Source: Rossellomorea aquimaris (lineage in GTDB: Bacteria; Bacillota; Bacilli; Bacillales; Fictibacillaceae). Taken from it: 56,568 bases of DNA. The notes under the pieces are model-generated. The model was not told the DNA's origin, ran no database searches, and worked only from the letters and a program-made list of their open reading frames with translations. Both the position numbers and the translations under genes were made by a program. Below are positions 8,523 to 17,153 of this stretch, piece after piece; position 1 is the first letter of the stretch, and each line of letters begins with the position of its first letter. The stretch is from the NCBI GenBank assembly GCA_020524245.1, contig JAIVLN010000012.1:1-56568 (forward strand), written 5' to 3'.

Positions 8523-9524
8523 ATGAAAGATAATTTTTGGCATGAGTTACCGCGACCGTTTTTTGTTCTCGCACCGATGGAAGCTGTGACGGATGTCGTT
8601 TTTCGTCATGTCGTGAGTGAAGCAGCGAGACCTGACGTGTTTTTTACAGAGTTTACGAATACGGAAAGTTACTGTCACCCGAAAGGAAAAGACAGCGTTA
8701 AAGGGCGTCTTACGTTTACGGAAGATGAACAACCGATCGTCGCCCATATTTGGGGTGACAAGCCTGAATACTTCCGCCAAATGAGTATCGGCATGGCCGA
8801 AATGGGCTTTCGCGGAATCGATATCAATATGGGATGTCCTGTGCAGAATGTTGCAGGGAATGGAAAAGGATGCGGGCTGATCCGCCGTCCGGAGGTTGCT
8901 GCAGAACTGATCCAGGCAGCTAAAGCAGGGGGACTCCCCGTAAGTGTGAAAACTCGCCTCGGTTATACGAAAGTGGATGAATGGCGCCACTGGCTGAAGC
9001 ATCTCCTGGAACAAGATATAGTCAACCTTTCCATCCATCTCCGAACGAAAAAGGAGATGAGTAATGTCGATGCTCACTGGGAGCTCATCCCGGAAATCAA
9101 GAAGCTTCGTGACGAAGTAGCACCTCATACGCTACTGACCATCAACGGGGATATACCTGACCGTCAAAAGGGACTAGAACTTGCTGAAAAATATGGCATC
9201 GATGGCGTGATGATCGGAAGAGGCGTATTCCATAACCCGTTCTGCTTCGAGAAAGAAAAGAAGGAGCATACGAGCGAAGAACTGCTCGATCTTCTACGTC
9301 TGCAGCTCGATCTTCATGATAAATATTCCGAAGAACTAGAGCCACGACTCTTTAAACCACTCCGCCGCTTCTTTAAGATATACGTCAAAGGATTCCGAGG
9401 AGCAAGTCAATTAAGGAATCAGCTGATGGAAACAGAATCCACTGATGAAGTGCGTGCTCTACTTGATGAGTTTACAGAGAAAGATGGAGGCGTTCAGGAA
9501 GAGAAAGGGTTTTCTGTTTCTTAG
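8523..9524 (+). CDS. tRNA-dihydrouridine synthase family protein
   Basis: 334 aa from the ATG at 8523 ([14 protein letters not shown]), preceded by AAGGAAAGGG. A longer frame upstream lacks family sequence. The FMN-barrel motif [16 protein letters not shown] is at the N-terminus. [21 protein letters not shown] holds the catalytic cysteine in KGCGLI, SVKTRLG follows, and [12 protein letters not shown] binds the FMN phosphate. Dus enzymes reduce uridines in the tRNA D-loop with NADPH. This belongs to the short TIM-barrel Dus group distinct from the DusB1/DusB2 paralogues usually seen elsewhere in Bacillus; which tRNA position it modifies is unknown. It runs against the replication direction. 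Confidence 0.88.
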   Translation: MKDNFWHELPRPFFVLAPMEAVTDVVFRHVVSEAARPDVFFTEFTNTESYCHPKGKDSVKGRLTFTEDEQPIVAHIWGDKPEYFRQMSIGMAEMGFRGIDINMGCPVQNVAGNGKGCGLIRRPEVAAELIQAAKAGGLPVSVKTRLGYTKVDEWRHWLKHLLEQDIVNLSIHLRTKKEMSNVDAHWELIPEIKKLRDEVAPHTLLTINGDIPDRQKGLELAEKYGIDGVMIGRGVFHNPFCFEKEKKEHTSEELLDLLRLQLDLHDKYSEELEPRLFKPLRRFFKIYVKGFRGASQLRNQLMETESTDEVRALLDEFTEKDGGVQEEKGFSVS

Positions 9525-9559
9525 GTAACATATGAACTGAATAATTTCTTAGAAATATC

Positions 9560-9598
9560 AGGAGAGGAGAGCCTTTCGGGCTTTTCTCTCCTTTTTTT
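9560..9598 (+). terminator. Terminator of dus
   Basis: AGGAGAGGAGAGCC and GGGCTTTTCTCTCCT pair around TTTC and are followed by TTTTTTT on the plus strand. Confidence 0.85.
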
Positions 9599-9677
9599 GT
9601 CAAATCGCTAGCTCATAAGGGGGCAGGTCATTATCAATATTATAAGGATCCTTCAATAAGGCTTAACCTATTGGAAA

Positions 9678-11714
9678 TTACTTAGCTATGCATGACTGAG
9701 CATAAAAATTAAATTTATTCATTGCATCAGATAATGTCCCTAAAGCATAAAAACCTTCTTTAGAACGGCCAACACAACCAACTAATGGAGAAGATAAAAA
9801 GTGCAACATTTCTGCTATTTCATCAAGTGTTGGTGGGGTTTTAAACTCATCATTATGTCTCAGTGTCCTATATATATCTTTTTCTTGTAATAGGCCCTCA
9901 GTTACAGGATCGTTACTTTCAACCACTAAACAATCCATAACTGCTTGTAATAGTTTACCTGACCTTTTAATTTCTTGTCTTTCAATTTCTAAACAATCAA
10001 TCTCAACCTTTCCTGCTTGGGAAAAGACTTTTTTATATGTATTAGCTTGCAATGGTATTTGTTGGTGAAATTTTATTATTTTTTCAAGTGAATCGATGTC
10101 TATTAGCACTACTTTATGCTCTTTTGCTCTTTTAATTAAACGTTCTCCTTGAAATGAGAAGCCTATAACTGCAATATAATCAGCTGAGTGTAGCTTTTTA
10201 TGTTCTTTTAGAGTATCAAAATTTATTTGCCCCTCAGTAACTACACCTGTGTGGGTTGATTTGGCATCAACTGTTACAATATACGAAAATTTTGGAATAC
10301 TAGGTGAATGTATTAAAACATCAGTTTTACCTGCTCCTCCAAGCCAAGATGTATTAAAACCTAAATTTGAAAAAGCCGATGTAATAGCTTTTTCAAACCT
10401 TGCCGGATTTGACGAATCTTTTGAAGCCAATCGAAGTTCTGTTAAGTACTCTTTTACTAATGAACTTTCAACTTCATTAGTATTAGGCCCAGGTTCATTT
10501 GGGTTTTCAGAATCTAGTTTTTGTTGTAATGAAACTTTTTCTAAAATATTAATTGCTCTTTGCGTCAAACAATATTTTCCTGGACTTTCCTCTTGAATTA
10601 GTAACGCACTTTGCATGATATTTAGTCGTTTTCTTATTTCCTCTTTTCTTTCGGATTCAAATCCATAAGATACCTTAGCAATTACAGCAAGTTCTTTAAC
10701 AGATAAACTCCCTTTTTCTAATTCTTTTAGCATTTCAAATATAAATAATACTTTCGCATGTAGGCAATAAACTAAATCTAAAGCTGATTTAGAAGTTATC
10801 CATTTTTTGGCCAACTCTGTAGCTTCAAATGAACTTCTTGACTTTCGTTCTAAAAAGTTTATGTTTGTTAAAGTTGTAACAAAAGAATTTGCTGAAGAAG
10901 CAGAGATATTATATGTCTTCTTTGAATAATTTAGAAAAGATTCTTTATCGATAGTTAAATACATTAACTGTATATACCCATCTAATGTATCACAAATTTC
11001 AGAAATGTTACCTGGGATATAGCCTATTGAAGGCTTTCTAGATTTTAAATCATCCTGATTCATTTGAATTAACTCTTCTGCCCATAAAGAAACAGGTATT
11101 TCAACCTCATTCATTGTTGTATCACAAATAACTTCTATGTCTTCTGGATGTACATAACTAATATTTTGAATAAACTCTTTTCCTTTATCAGATAAACAAT
11201 AAGTATTTTTAAAGTCATTAAAATTGACTAAGTCTAATTGTCTAAACCATGTCAATCTATTTCCAACCTCTGACTTTGTATCCCAATTTAGTTTATATTC
11301 ATTATTAGCTATATCTAGTAATTCCATAATTGTTTTTGGTGTATCAAGCTTTATAAGCAGCTCACCAATAAATCTAACATTAGCACAGAATACCGCCGTT
11401 AAGTATAAATCGTCCTCAGATTCTAAACACCGTTTACCTTCTTCTGATATCTTCCATATACTATCTTCTTTATATATCAAACCAATAGGCCTCAGCCACC
11501 TACATAGATGTTCAAGTTTTGCTTCACTGGTACTACCCGGAAAATCCATTTTTGTTCCATAAGGAACTTTATTGTCAATTGCTTTTAAAATTTCCCTTAA
11601 AATCGTAGGTTGACCTGCTTCACCTCTAGGAATCTTAGGGAGTGAAAACACTTTAGCATTCCAGTCCCTATGTTTAGGGTAATCTTCAGTATTGACAGTA
11701 CTCAACTCAATCAC
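9678..11714 (-). CDS. PD-(D/E)XK restriction-endonuclease-like protein with winged-helix-like repeats, 678 aa
   Basis: The C-terminal third carries a restriction-type nuclease core: Glu441 in RFEKAITSAF, Asp465 in GGAGKTDVLIH, and Asp483-Ala-Lys485 in VTVDAKSTHTG. Together these make an E...D...DxK active site. The N-terminal two thirds contain several helical segments ending in beta-wing-like pieces (for example LRPIGLIYKEDSIWKISEEG and FKNTYCLSDKGKEFIQ), which look like repeated winged-helix DNA-binding modules. No methyltransferase, helicase or McrB-like partner lies nearby. The gene is visibly more AT-rich than its neighbours and sits 97 bp downstream of the rlmH stop, the position used by SCC elements in staphylococci. 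A type II/IIS-like or Mrr-like restriction or defence role is inferred. Recognition sequence and exact family are unknown. Confidence 0.75.
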   Translation of the reverse strand: MIELSTVNTEDYPKHRDWNAKVFSLPKIPRGEAGQPTILREILKAIDNKVPYGTKMDFPGSTSEAKLEHLCRWLRPIGLIYKEDSIWKISEEGKRCLESEDDLYLTAVFCANVRFIGELLIKLDTPKTIMELLDIANNEYKLNWDTKSEVGNRLTWFRQLDLVNFNDFKNTYCLSDKGKEFIQNISYVHPEDIEVICDTTMNEVEIPVSLWAEELIQMNQDDLKSRKPSIGYIPGNISEICDTLDGYIQLMYLTIDKESFLNYSKKTYNISASSANSFVTTLTNINFLERKSRSSFEATELAKKWITSKSALDLVYCLHAKVLFIFEMLKELEKGSLSVKELAVIAKVSYGFESERKEEIRKRLNIMQSALLIQEESPGKYCLTQRAINILEKVSLQQKLDSENPNEPGPNTNEVESSLVKEYLTELRLASKDSSNPARFEKAITSAFSNLGFNTSWLGGAGKTDVLIHSPSIPKFSYIVTVDAKSTHTGVVTEGQINFDTLKEHKKLHSADYIAVIGFSFQGERLIKRAKEHKVVLIDIDSLEKIIKFHQQIPLQANTYKKVFSQAGKVEIDCLEIERQEIKRSGKLLQAVMDCLVVESNDPVTEGLLQEKDIYRTLRHNDEFKTPPTLDEIAEMLHFLSSPLVGCVGRSKEGFYALGTLSDAMNKFNFYAQSCIAK

Positions 11715-11811
11715 CTACCAAATCTTTATTTTGTATAAATACAATTATATACAATAACTAGTAGCCTAACTTCTTAAATTTGGTAGTTTCCTTTAAAAAT
11801 AGAAACCTTAT

Positions 11812-12291
11812 TTACTTATGGTACGGTTCCCCCCGATTAATCTTAAATGCTCGATAGATCTGTTCTACAAGCACTAGTCTCATCAGCTGGTGAGGAAATG
11901 TCATCTTGGAAAAAGAGAGCTGTTCATTGGATCGCTTCAAAACCTCATCACTTAGGCCTAATGAACCTCCAATGACAAACGCGACTTTCGATTTACCGTA
12001 CGTTGCGAGTTGGTCCAAGTTCTTCGCCAGTTGTTCAGAGGTTTGCTGTTTCCCTTGAATCGCAAGGGCTACTACATGTACGTCTTGTCCGATTTTAGAA
12101 AGGATTCGGTTGCCTTCCGCTTCTTTCACCTGTTGCATTTCCGTTTCGCTTAATTGTTCCGGCGCTTTTTCATCCGGAACTTCAATGATTTCCACTTTTG
12201 CATAAGGTCCTAGCCGCTTCACATACTCTGCTATCCCTTGTTTCAGATACTTTTCTTTTAACTTTCCGACACTAATAATTTGTATATTCAC
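11812..12291 (-). CDS. rlmH: 23S rRNA (pseudouridine-1915 N3)-methyltransferase RlmH
   Basis: 159 aa, the usual length. It begins [20 protein letters not shown] and shows the SPOUT-fold knot motif [15 protein letters not shown] and the conserved tail [17 protein letters not shown]. RlmH methylates the pseudouridine at position 1915 in helix 69 of 23S rRNA on assembled 70S ribosomes. Its last codons (CCATAAGTAA context) correspond to the site where SCC cassettes insert in staphylococci. Here an accessory nuclease gene follows directly. The upstream region holds DnaA boxes (separate entry). Confidence 0.95.
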   Translation of the reverse strand: MNIQIISVGKLKEKYLKQGIAEYVKRLGPYAKVEIIEVPDEKAPEQLSETEMQQVKEAEGNRILSKIGQDVHVVALAIQGKQQTSEQLAKNLDQLATYGKSKVAFVIGGSLGLSDEVLKRSNEQLSFSKMTFPHQLMRLVLVEQIYRAFKINRGEPYHK

Positions 12292-12294
12292 AGG

Positions 12295-12430
12295 TTGTCC
12301 ACCTCTATAAACACGTTATCCACAAAACTTATCCACATATACACATTTTCTATCCACATTCAGTATAGGAACATTAGTTTGATACCATATATATGGCATG
12401 TTTTTCGCAATATTCACAGGTTGTGGATAA
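12295..12430. promoter_or_regulatory. DnaA-box cluster upstream of rlmH
   Basis: Three perfect TTATCCACA boxes lie at 12316-12324 (+), 12329-12337 (+) and 12422-12430 (-). Near matches are CTATCCACA at 12350-12358 and TTGTCCACC at 12295-12303. A further TTATACACA is at 12555-12563. The cluster spans the rlmH promoter region and runs into the 54-aa CxxH/CxxC gene. B. subtilis also has a DnaA-box cluster near this gene (yydA), as far as I recall. Confidence 0.8.
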
Positions 12431-12538
12431 TTGTTCTTCCTCCGTTAATATTCGCATTTCCGGAGCGACTTCATGCTCGTCAACGATGATATCAATGGCC
12501 AGTTCGACGTGCTCTTTACAACAAGCAATCACGTCCAT
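12374..12538 (-). CDS. CxxH/CxxC small protein, 54 aa
   Basis: This short frame reads MDVIACCKEHVELAIDIIVD... and ends CEYCEKHAIYMVSN. It has ATG at 12538, TAA at 12376-12374, and AAAGGAG 7 bases upstream of the start. The paired Cys-x-x-His (CCKEH) and Cys-x-x-Cys (CEYC) identify the Bacillus CxxH/CxxC family (BA_5709 type), probably a small zinc-binding protein of unknown role. It lies between htrA and rlmH on the same strand, its usual neighbourhood. A perfect DnaA box (12422-12430) lies inside its coding sequence, encoding part of EEQLSTT. Confidence 0.85.
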   Translation of the reverse strand: MDVIACCKEHVELAIDIIVDEHEVAPEMRILTEEEQLSTTCEYCEKHAIYMVSN

Positions 12539-12615
12539 CACACTCCTTTATTAGTTATACACATGTTAATAGTGTAGCACAGAGATTCAGTAAACATTTA
12601 CATATGCGAAAGAAA

Positions 12616-12640
12616 AAGGAGAGTGTGGATTACTCTCCTT
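12616..12640 (-). terminator. Terminator overlapping the htrA stop
   Basis: AAGGAGAG and CTCTCCTT form a stem that includes the htrA stop codon (12632-12630), followed on the minus strand by TTTTTC. It closes the wal-htrA transcript before the CxxH/CxxC gene. Confidence 0.7.
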
Positions 12641-13871
12641 GTCCTTGTGTTTCTCCCAATGTAATTGTTGTCGACTGCTTTTCACCTTCTCGATAGAATT
12701 CCACTTCCATCTCGTCGCCGATTTCTTTCTTAGAATAAAGGTGCTTTCTCAGCTCTGCAGGTGATTCCACTTTTTCACCATCTAGTGAGACGATGACATC
12801 GAATTCTTTCAATCCGGCTTTACCTGCTGGTGAAGTAGCTTCCACTTGTGTCACGACGACACCCTGATTGACATCACTCGGAATTTTCAATGTTTGTTGA
12901 CGGTGGTAGTTAGACACTTGAGTGAGGGGAACGATTGCGACTCCCATATATGGACGCTTCACTTGTCCATGTTCCTCAAGATCTGCAATGATTGGTCGTG
13001 CGATATCAGACGGTATCGCAAACCCAATCCCTTCTACCGCTTGTTGTGCAATTTTCATCGAGTTGATTCCGATTACTTGACCTTTAATATTGATCAAAGC
13101 GCCTCCGCTGTTACCTGGGTTGATTGCTGCATCAGTCTGGATAACCTCAGCTTGCCAATCGGGTTGACCGTCCCCGTTCGGGTCGACTGGAATCGTACGG
13201 TCCGCCGCACTGATAATTCCTTGTGTCACTGTCCCTGGAAAATTCCCTAAGGGATTACCGATTGCGATTGCTGGTTCCCCAGGTTTTAAAGTGCTTGAGC
13301 TGCCGAATTCTGCGACATCTTTAACTTTACTTCCATCTACTCTTAATACAGCAAGGTCCATAATCTCATCAGAACCTAGTAATTCAGCATCCAGCTTTGT
13401 GCCGTCTACTAACGCGATCTCAATTTGTCCGGCATTTGCGACCACGTGATGATTGGTCACGACGTAGGCATTTCCGCCTTCTTTTTTATATATGACACCC
13501 GATCCAACTCCGGCTTTGTTTTCTTGTTCGAACAGGCTTGATCCTTGGATGTTTTCGACCTCAACGACGGCTCCCTGGGCTTTTTCAACGGCCTCCGTGA
13601 TTGCTGTGTTCACATCCACGTTAATCGTTTGATCAGGTGAAGTCTCAGTCGTGTCACCGTTTGCTTCCGTATTCGGATTCGGTTTCACATCACCAGAAAA
13701 CAACCCGAAATCGGTCGCAAAAATAACTAAAAGAGCACCAAGCAGCACCCCGGTTAGACCCATTAAAAAGCTTCTTGATCGATTCCCCGTCGGTTTCTGA
13801 GGATTACGATATCCATCATCATAGTAACCCATTTCTCTCATCAGCCCTTTCACTACTTTTGGTATACCCAT
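12630..13871 (-). CDS. HtrA/DegP-like membrane-anchored serine protease (HtrC/YyxA)
   Basis: 413 aa. A short cytoplasmic N-terminus is followed by one membrane anchor (FLMGLTGVLLGALLVIFATDF, about residues 35-55). A trypsin-like protease domain has His in VVTNHHVVANA, Asp in IMDLAVLRVD and the nucleophile in NPGNSGGAL. One PDZ domain ends the protein (KRPYMGVAIVPL through EKVESPAELRKHL). The family degrades misfolded proteins outside the membrane. Its place downstream of walJ is conserved in Bacillus, where the gene is htrC/yyxA. A gap of about 170 bp separates it from walJ. Confidence 0.93.
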   Translation of the reverse strand: MGIPKVVKGLMREMGYYDDGYRNPQKPTGNRSRSFLMGLTGVLLGALLVIFATDFGLFSGDVKPNPNTEANGDTTETSPDQTINVDVNTAITEAVEKAQGAVVEVENIQGSSLFEQENKAGVGSGVIYKKEGGNAYVVTNHHVVANAGQIEIALVDGTKLDAELLGSDEIMDLAVLRVDGSKVKDVAEFGSSSTLKPGEPAIAIGNPLGNFPGTVTQGIISAADRTIPVDPNGDGQPDWQAEVIQTDAAINPGNSGGALINIKGQVIGINSMKIAQQAVEGIGFAIPSDIARPIIADLEEHGQVKRPYMGVAIVPLTQVSNYHRQQTLKIPSDVNQGVVVTQVEATSPAGKAGLKEFDVIVSLDGEKVESPAELRKHLYSKKEIGDEMEVEFYREGEKQSTTITLGETQGQGE

Positions 13872-14044
13872 TATAAGAAAAAAAAACCGCCTAGTACCGG
13901 AATTTGGGTGATTTTTGACATTTGTCTATCACTTACTATATTTCCGTTACTGACGGTATATAAACGACCATTTGATTGTCCTATTATGGTAGTGAATTTC
14001 TCTTGAAATCAATCTTGTAATTTGACCTACCTCAATTGAGTACG

Positions 14045-14833
14045 TTAAACAGTGATTAGCTCAGTAGGATGTTCGGCATCCGTGTCGTATAGACCGAGCT
14101 CTTCACCGATCTGATAGCCGTGCTTTTCAAGAGTTTGTTGCACAGACATTCTAGCTAAATCTTTCATATTGTTATCTTTACTCAAATGCGCAAGATAAAC
14201 GCGACGCGTACGATCTCCGATGATCTCAGCGAGTGCTTCACCCGCATCTTCGTTCGATACGTGCCCTTGATCGCCAAGGATACGTCGTTTAATGTTCCAC
14301 GGGTAACGTCCCATCATCAACATGTCGATATCATGGTTCGATTCAAAAATCAGCATGTCCGAATTCTTCACAGTCCCTTTAATCCGGTCGCTCACGTACC
14401 CCATATCAGTAGCCAGGGTCAGTTTCTTTCCTTCATGATGAAAGACATAGAACTGAGGGCTCGCAGCATCATGTGACACGCCAAATGATTCGACATCTAA
14501 ATCACCGAAGGTTTTCACCCGTTCACAATCAAATTGGAACTTCAAATCGGTCGGAATCGCTCCGATCTGACTTTCCATGGCTAGCCACGTCTTTTCATTC
14601 GCATAGATTGGTAACTTGAAACGTCGAGACAATATACCGAGCCCTTTGATGTGATCGCTATGCTCGTGGGTCACTAGAATCCCATCCAAGTGTTTAGGGT
14701 CACGTTGGATCTTTTTGAACAATCCTTCGATTTTCTTACCACTTAAACCGACATCGACCAGCAAGCGACTTTGGTCTGTCTCTATATAACAGGCGTTCCC
14801 TGTGCTTCCACTTGCCAATACACTAAATCTCAA
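14045..14833 (-). CDS. walJ: WalJ (YycJ) metallo-beta-lactamase-fold hydrolase
   Basis: Start chosen at the TTG at 14833 ([16 protein letters not shown]), because relatives begin near [11 protein letters not shown], GGAG lies 6 bases upstream, and the preceding walI ends at 14835. Longer ATG starts inside walI (14914, 14860) are less likely. The metal-binding motif [10 protein letters not shown] is at about residues 55-64. Later ligands are in VSHD and LAHLSKDN. WalJ proteins are metallo-beta-lactamase-fold proteins thought to act on nucleic acid, linking DNA metabolism to wall control. It is the fifth gene of the wal operon. Confidence 0.92.
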   Translation of the reverse strand: MRFSVLASGSTGNACYIETDQSRLLVDVGLSGKKIEGLFKKIQRDPKHLDGILVTHEHSDHIKGLGILSRRFKLPIYANEKTWLAMESQIGAIPTDLKFQFDCERVKTFGDLDVESFGVSHDAASPQFYVFHHEGKKLTLATDMGYVSDRIKGTVKNSDMLIFESNHDIDMLMMGRYPWNIKRRILGDQGHVSNEDAGEALAEIIGDRTRRVYLAHLSKDNNMKDLARMSVQQTLEKHGYQIGEELGLYDTDAEHPTELITV

Positions 14834-14834
14834 G

Positions 14835-15695
14835 TTACTCCACTTCGCTTTCTTCTTCATTCTCTTGATCCAGCTTGATGTCATTGGAATCCGTAACATC
14901 AACCATCCATTCATCCGACTCCGTTACAATATACCAGTTCGGTACAAAAACTTTAATACTCTCATTATTAATGGATGTAAAATAAACAAGCTTAATGTCT
15001 TTAAGAGTGGTTCTAGGCTTAATATCCGGGACTAATAATGCCTCTTCTGCAGTCAGAGGTTTTTTCACATCTTTTTCTTTATTTAATTCCATCTGAGTCA
15101 TTCGATAACTCGTAATCTGATGTATGGACGAATTGGATTCCTCACCGTTTTGGCCATCCACATTAATTTCAATCATACCGGTAAGGTTATCATCGCCAAC
15201 GTTATCTTCGAAATAAAATGGAATGCCGTCCTGTTGTTGTGTGAAAATATAAATGTTTCGATCCTCATCAAACTTCCAATATTCATATTGTCCTGCATCT
15301 GGAATATGGTTTTCCACAAAATTCTCTAATTGCCCTTTGATTTCTGCACTATCTGGGGTAATTTTATATGGATCCTTTAATGTGGCATTGATGAATTGCT
15401 TTTTTTCATCATCCCCTGCAGGTCCCAGAGTAATATCTTGATTTGAGTTCGTTTCGATAAATTTCTGTATATCTTCGCTCGTAAATTCTTTTACCGTTGC
15501 GGTGGTAAAGTATAATTCTTTGTTAATTTTCGGAAGTGATTTGCTATAGTCGATCAGATCATTGACTTCCCGCTGTATTTCTTCATTTAAAATATCTAAA
15601 TCCGGATTTACCTTATTATAGAATTCAGTACCAAGATACAAATTCAATAGGAGGAATGTAAAGATGAAGATGGTTTTGATGTTTTTCCAATCCAT
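14835..15695 (-). CDS. walI: WalI (YycI), regulator of the WalK kinase
   Basis: 286 aa with one N-terminal membrane helix ([19 protein letters not shown], about residues 7-25). The rest is an extracytoplasmic domain ending in the acidic tail [10 protein letters not shown]. It matches the YycI family by position and topology. WalI and WalH bind WalK in the membrane and modulate its activity. It starts 3 bases after the walH stop and is followed by walJ after a single base, so translation is tightly coupled. Confidence 0.92.
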   Translation of the reverse strand: MDWKNIKTIFIFTFLLLNLYLGTEFYNKVNPDLDILNEEIQREVNDLIDYSKSLPKINKELYFTTATVKEFTSEDIQKFIETNSNQDITLGPAGDDEKKQFINATLKDPYKITPDSAEIKGQLENFVENHIPDAGQYEYWKFDEDRNIYIFTQQQDGIPFYFEDNVGDDNLTGMIEINVDGQNGEESNSSIHQITSYRMTQMELNKEKDVKKPLTAEEALLVPDIKPRTTLKDIKLVYFTSINNESIKVFVPNWYIVTESDEWMVDVTDSNDIKLDQENEEESEVE

Positions 15696-15698
15696 ACA

Positions 15699-17153
15699 TT
15701 ATCCTCCTTTGTTTGTTGGTGATTCATCTTTTTTGAAATCAATTTCTACCCACGAAGATGTGCCTTTATAATACCAGGTTGGAATGAGCCGATATCCTTC
15801 ATCAGATTGTAAGGCTTTGTAACCCAACATGACATCATTAATCCGTATATTGGGATATGTCTCTTCTAATCTTTGTAATGCTTTCTCAACGGAAGCAGCA
15901 TCTGGAATGCTGATCATATCGGAAGGCAGTTGGTATTCCTCAGGGTATTTTAATGAACGACTATATTTCGTTACCTGATTATTTGTCACTTCTAATAGCA
16001 TATTCCCCATCGAATTACTGCCGGGTAATTCATCAATTACCGGGAAGCCATCCATAAGCATCCGATAGGTAAGGTCTTTCTGTTTCGTATTGGTATCTTT
16101 GTCCACTTCCGCATCATAGTAATGCTCCATATAATAGTCAAACGTCCACCCTGCATGATTGTTGATGAAATCCAGACTTTGAATAATTGTATTTTGTCTA
16201 ATGACTTCGCCTTGAGTGTATTGGTTATTGATATAAGTGAATTCTTCTCTCGTTTCAAAGTATTTGATTTGACTCCTTTGCCTTAAAAAGAGAGTAGTAC
16301 CTGTATCATTCGAAGTTTTAGAAACGACATCAGGCGGAAGTAATGCCTTCACAAATAGATCAATATCAAGCGTGTTGGTAGGGACGATATAAGACTGAAC
16401 TTTCATATCGTTCACTGGCCAATAATACGTCTTATCCTGAATATCATCTACTCTTTTGACCTCATGTATGGTGCTCATCTCGTCATTCATAAGATCATCA
16501 ATTGTTTTGCCGAGATCAGTGTTTTTGGGTAGTTGGAATTCAACCGTCGTCTTACTCTTTTCCGGTTCCCCATCGGAAGGAGGTTCAGTTTGCCCCTGAT
16601 CTTTATCTATTGCATTCTGTAATTCGATTTGAAGCTTCCAACGATCATCCTCTAAGAAAACAAGGACCTTCTCTACAACCTTATCTCCTGATAATTGCGC
16701 ACGTGAAGATTCTCCACTGAAATTAAATGTTTCCTTCAAAACTTCAATTGGTATAGGTGTTGGGTATATGATACTAAGTCCATAATCAGGTGTTTTATGT
16801 CTATGGTTGGCATTGTCTGATATATTCAGCAGTTCTGATTGAAGTGCGTTATATAACTTTTTCTGGCTTTGTGCATAAGCCCAATAGTTTGTTCCATTCT
16901 GATGAACAATAATTTGCTTAGGTCTTATAATATCCGTTAATTTCTTTTTCTGGCCTTCTTCAATTGCTGATTTAAATGGCTCTTGATCCTCAAGCACATT
17001 CGTCTGAGGAGTAAAAGTCCATAGATTCCAAGTCAGGAAAATACTTAACAATATGAGTACAGACAGGAATACAGATTTAATCCTCTCAATATTATCCCAT
17101 ATGGAAGAGTAAAGCTTATGCATCTTTCTTAGAAACGTTTTCCAATTCATCAT
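15699..17153 (-). CDS. walH: WalH (YycH), regulator of the WalK kinase
   Basis: 484 aa. A membrane helix (VFLSVLILLSIFLTWNLWTF, about residues 28-47) is followed by a long extracytoplasmic domain. The ATG overlaps the walK stop (ATGATGA, 4-base overlap), showing translational coupling. Identity rests on the family topology and the conserved position between walK and walI. WalH forms a membrane complex with WalI and WalK. No anomaly seen. Confidence 0.93.
   Translation of the reverse strand: MMNWKTFLRKMHKLYSSIWDNIERIKSVFLSVLILLSIFLTWNLWTFTPQTNVLEDQEPFKSAIEEGQKKKLTDIIRPKQIIVHQNGTNYWAYAQSQKKLYNALQSELLNISDNANHRHKTPDYGLSIIYPTPIPIEVLKETFNFSGESSRAQLSGDKVVEKVLVFLEDDRWKLQIELQNAIDKDQGQTEPPSDGEPEKSKTTVEFQLPKNTDLGKTIDDLMNDEMSTIHEVKRVDDIQDKTYYWPVNDMKVQSYIVPTNTLDIDLFVKALLPPDVVSKTSNDTGTTLFLRQRSQIKYFETREEFTYINNQYTQGEVIRQNTIIQSLDFINNHAGWTFDYYMEHYYDAEVDKDTNTKQKDLTYRMLMDGFPVIDELPGSNSMGNMLLEVTNNQVTKYSRSLKYPEEYQLPSDMISIPDAASVEKALQRLEETYPNIRINDVMLGYKALQSDEGYRLIPTWYYKGTSSWVEIDFKKDESPTNKGG

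Noticed and set aside
9560-12291. A complete SCC-like cassette at rlmH
   Set aside because: There is no ccr recombinase, and no convincing direct repeat of the rlmH end on the far side beyond the 7-base TAAGTAA shared by two stop-codon contexts. Only the location is SCC-like.
12280-12489. 69-aa plus-strand frame over the rlmH leader
   Set aside because: It lies opposite the DnaA boxes and the better supported CxxH/CxxC gene; composition is driven by the repeated box sequence.
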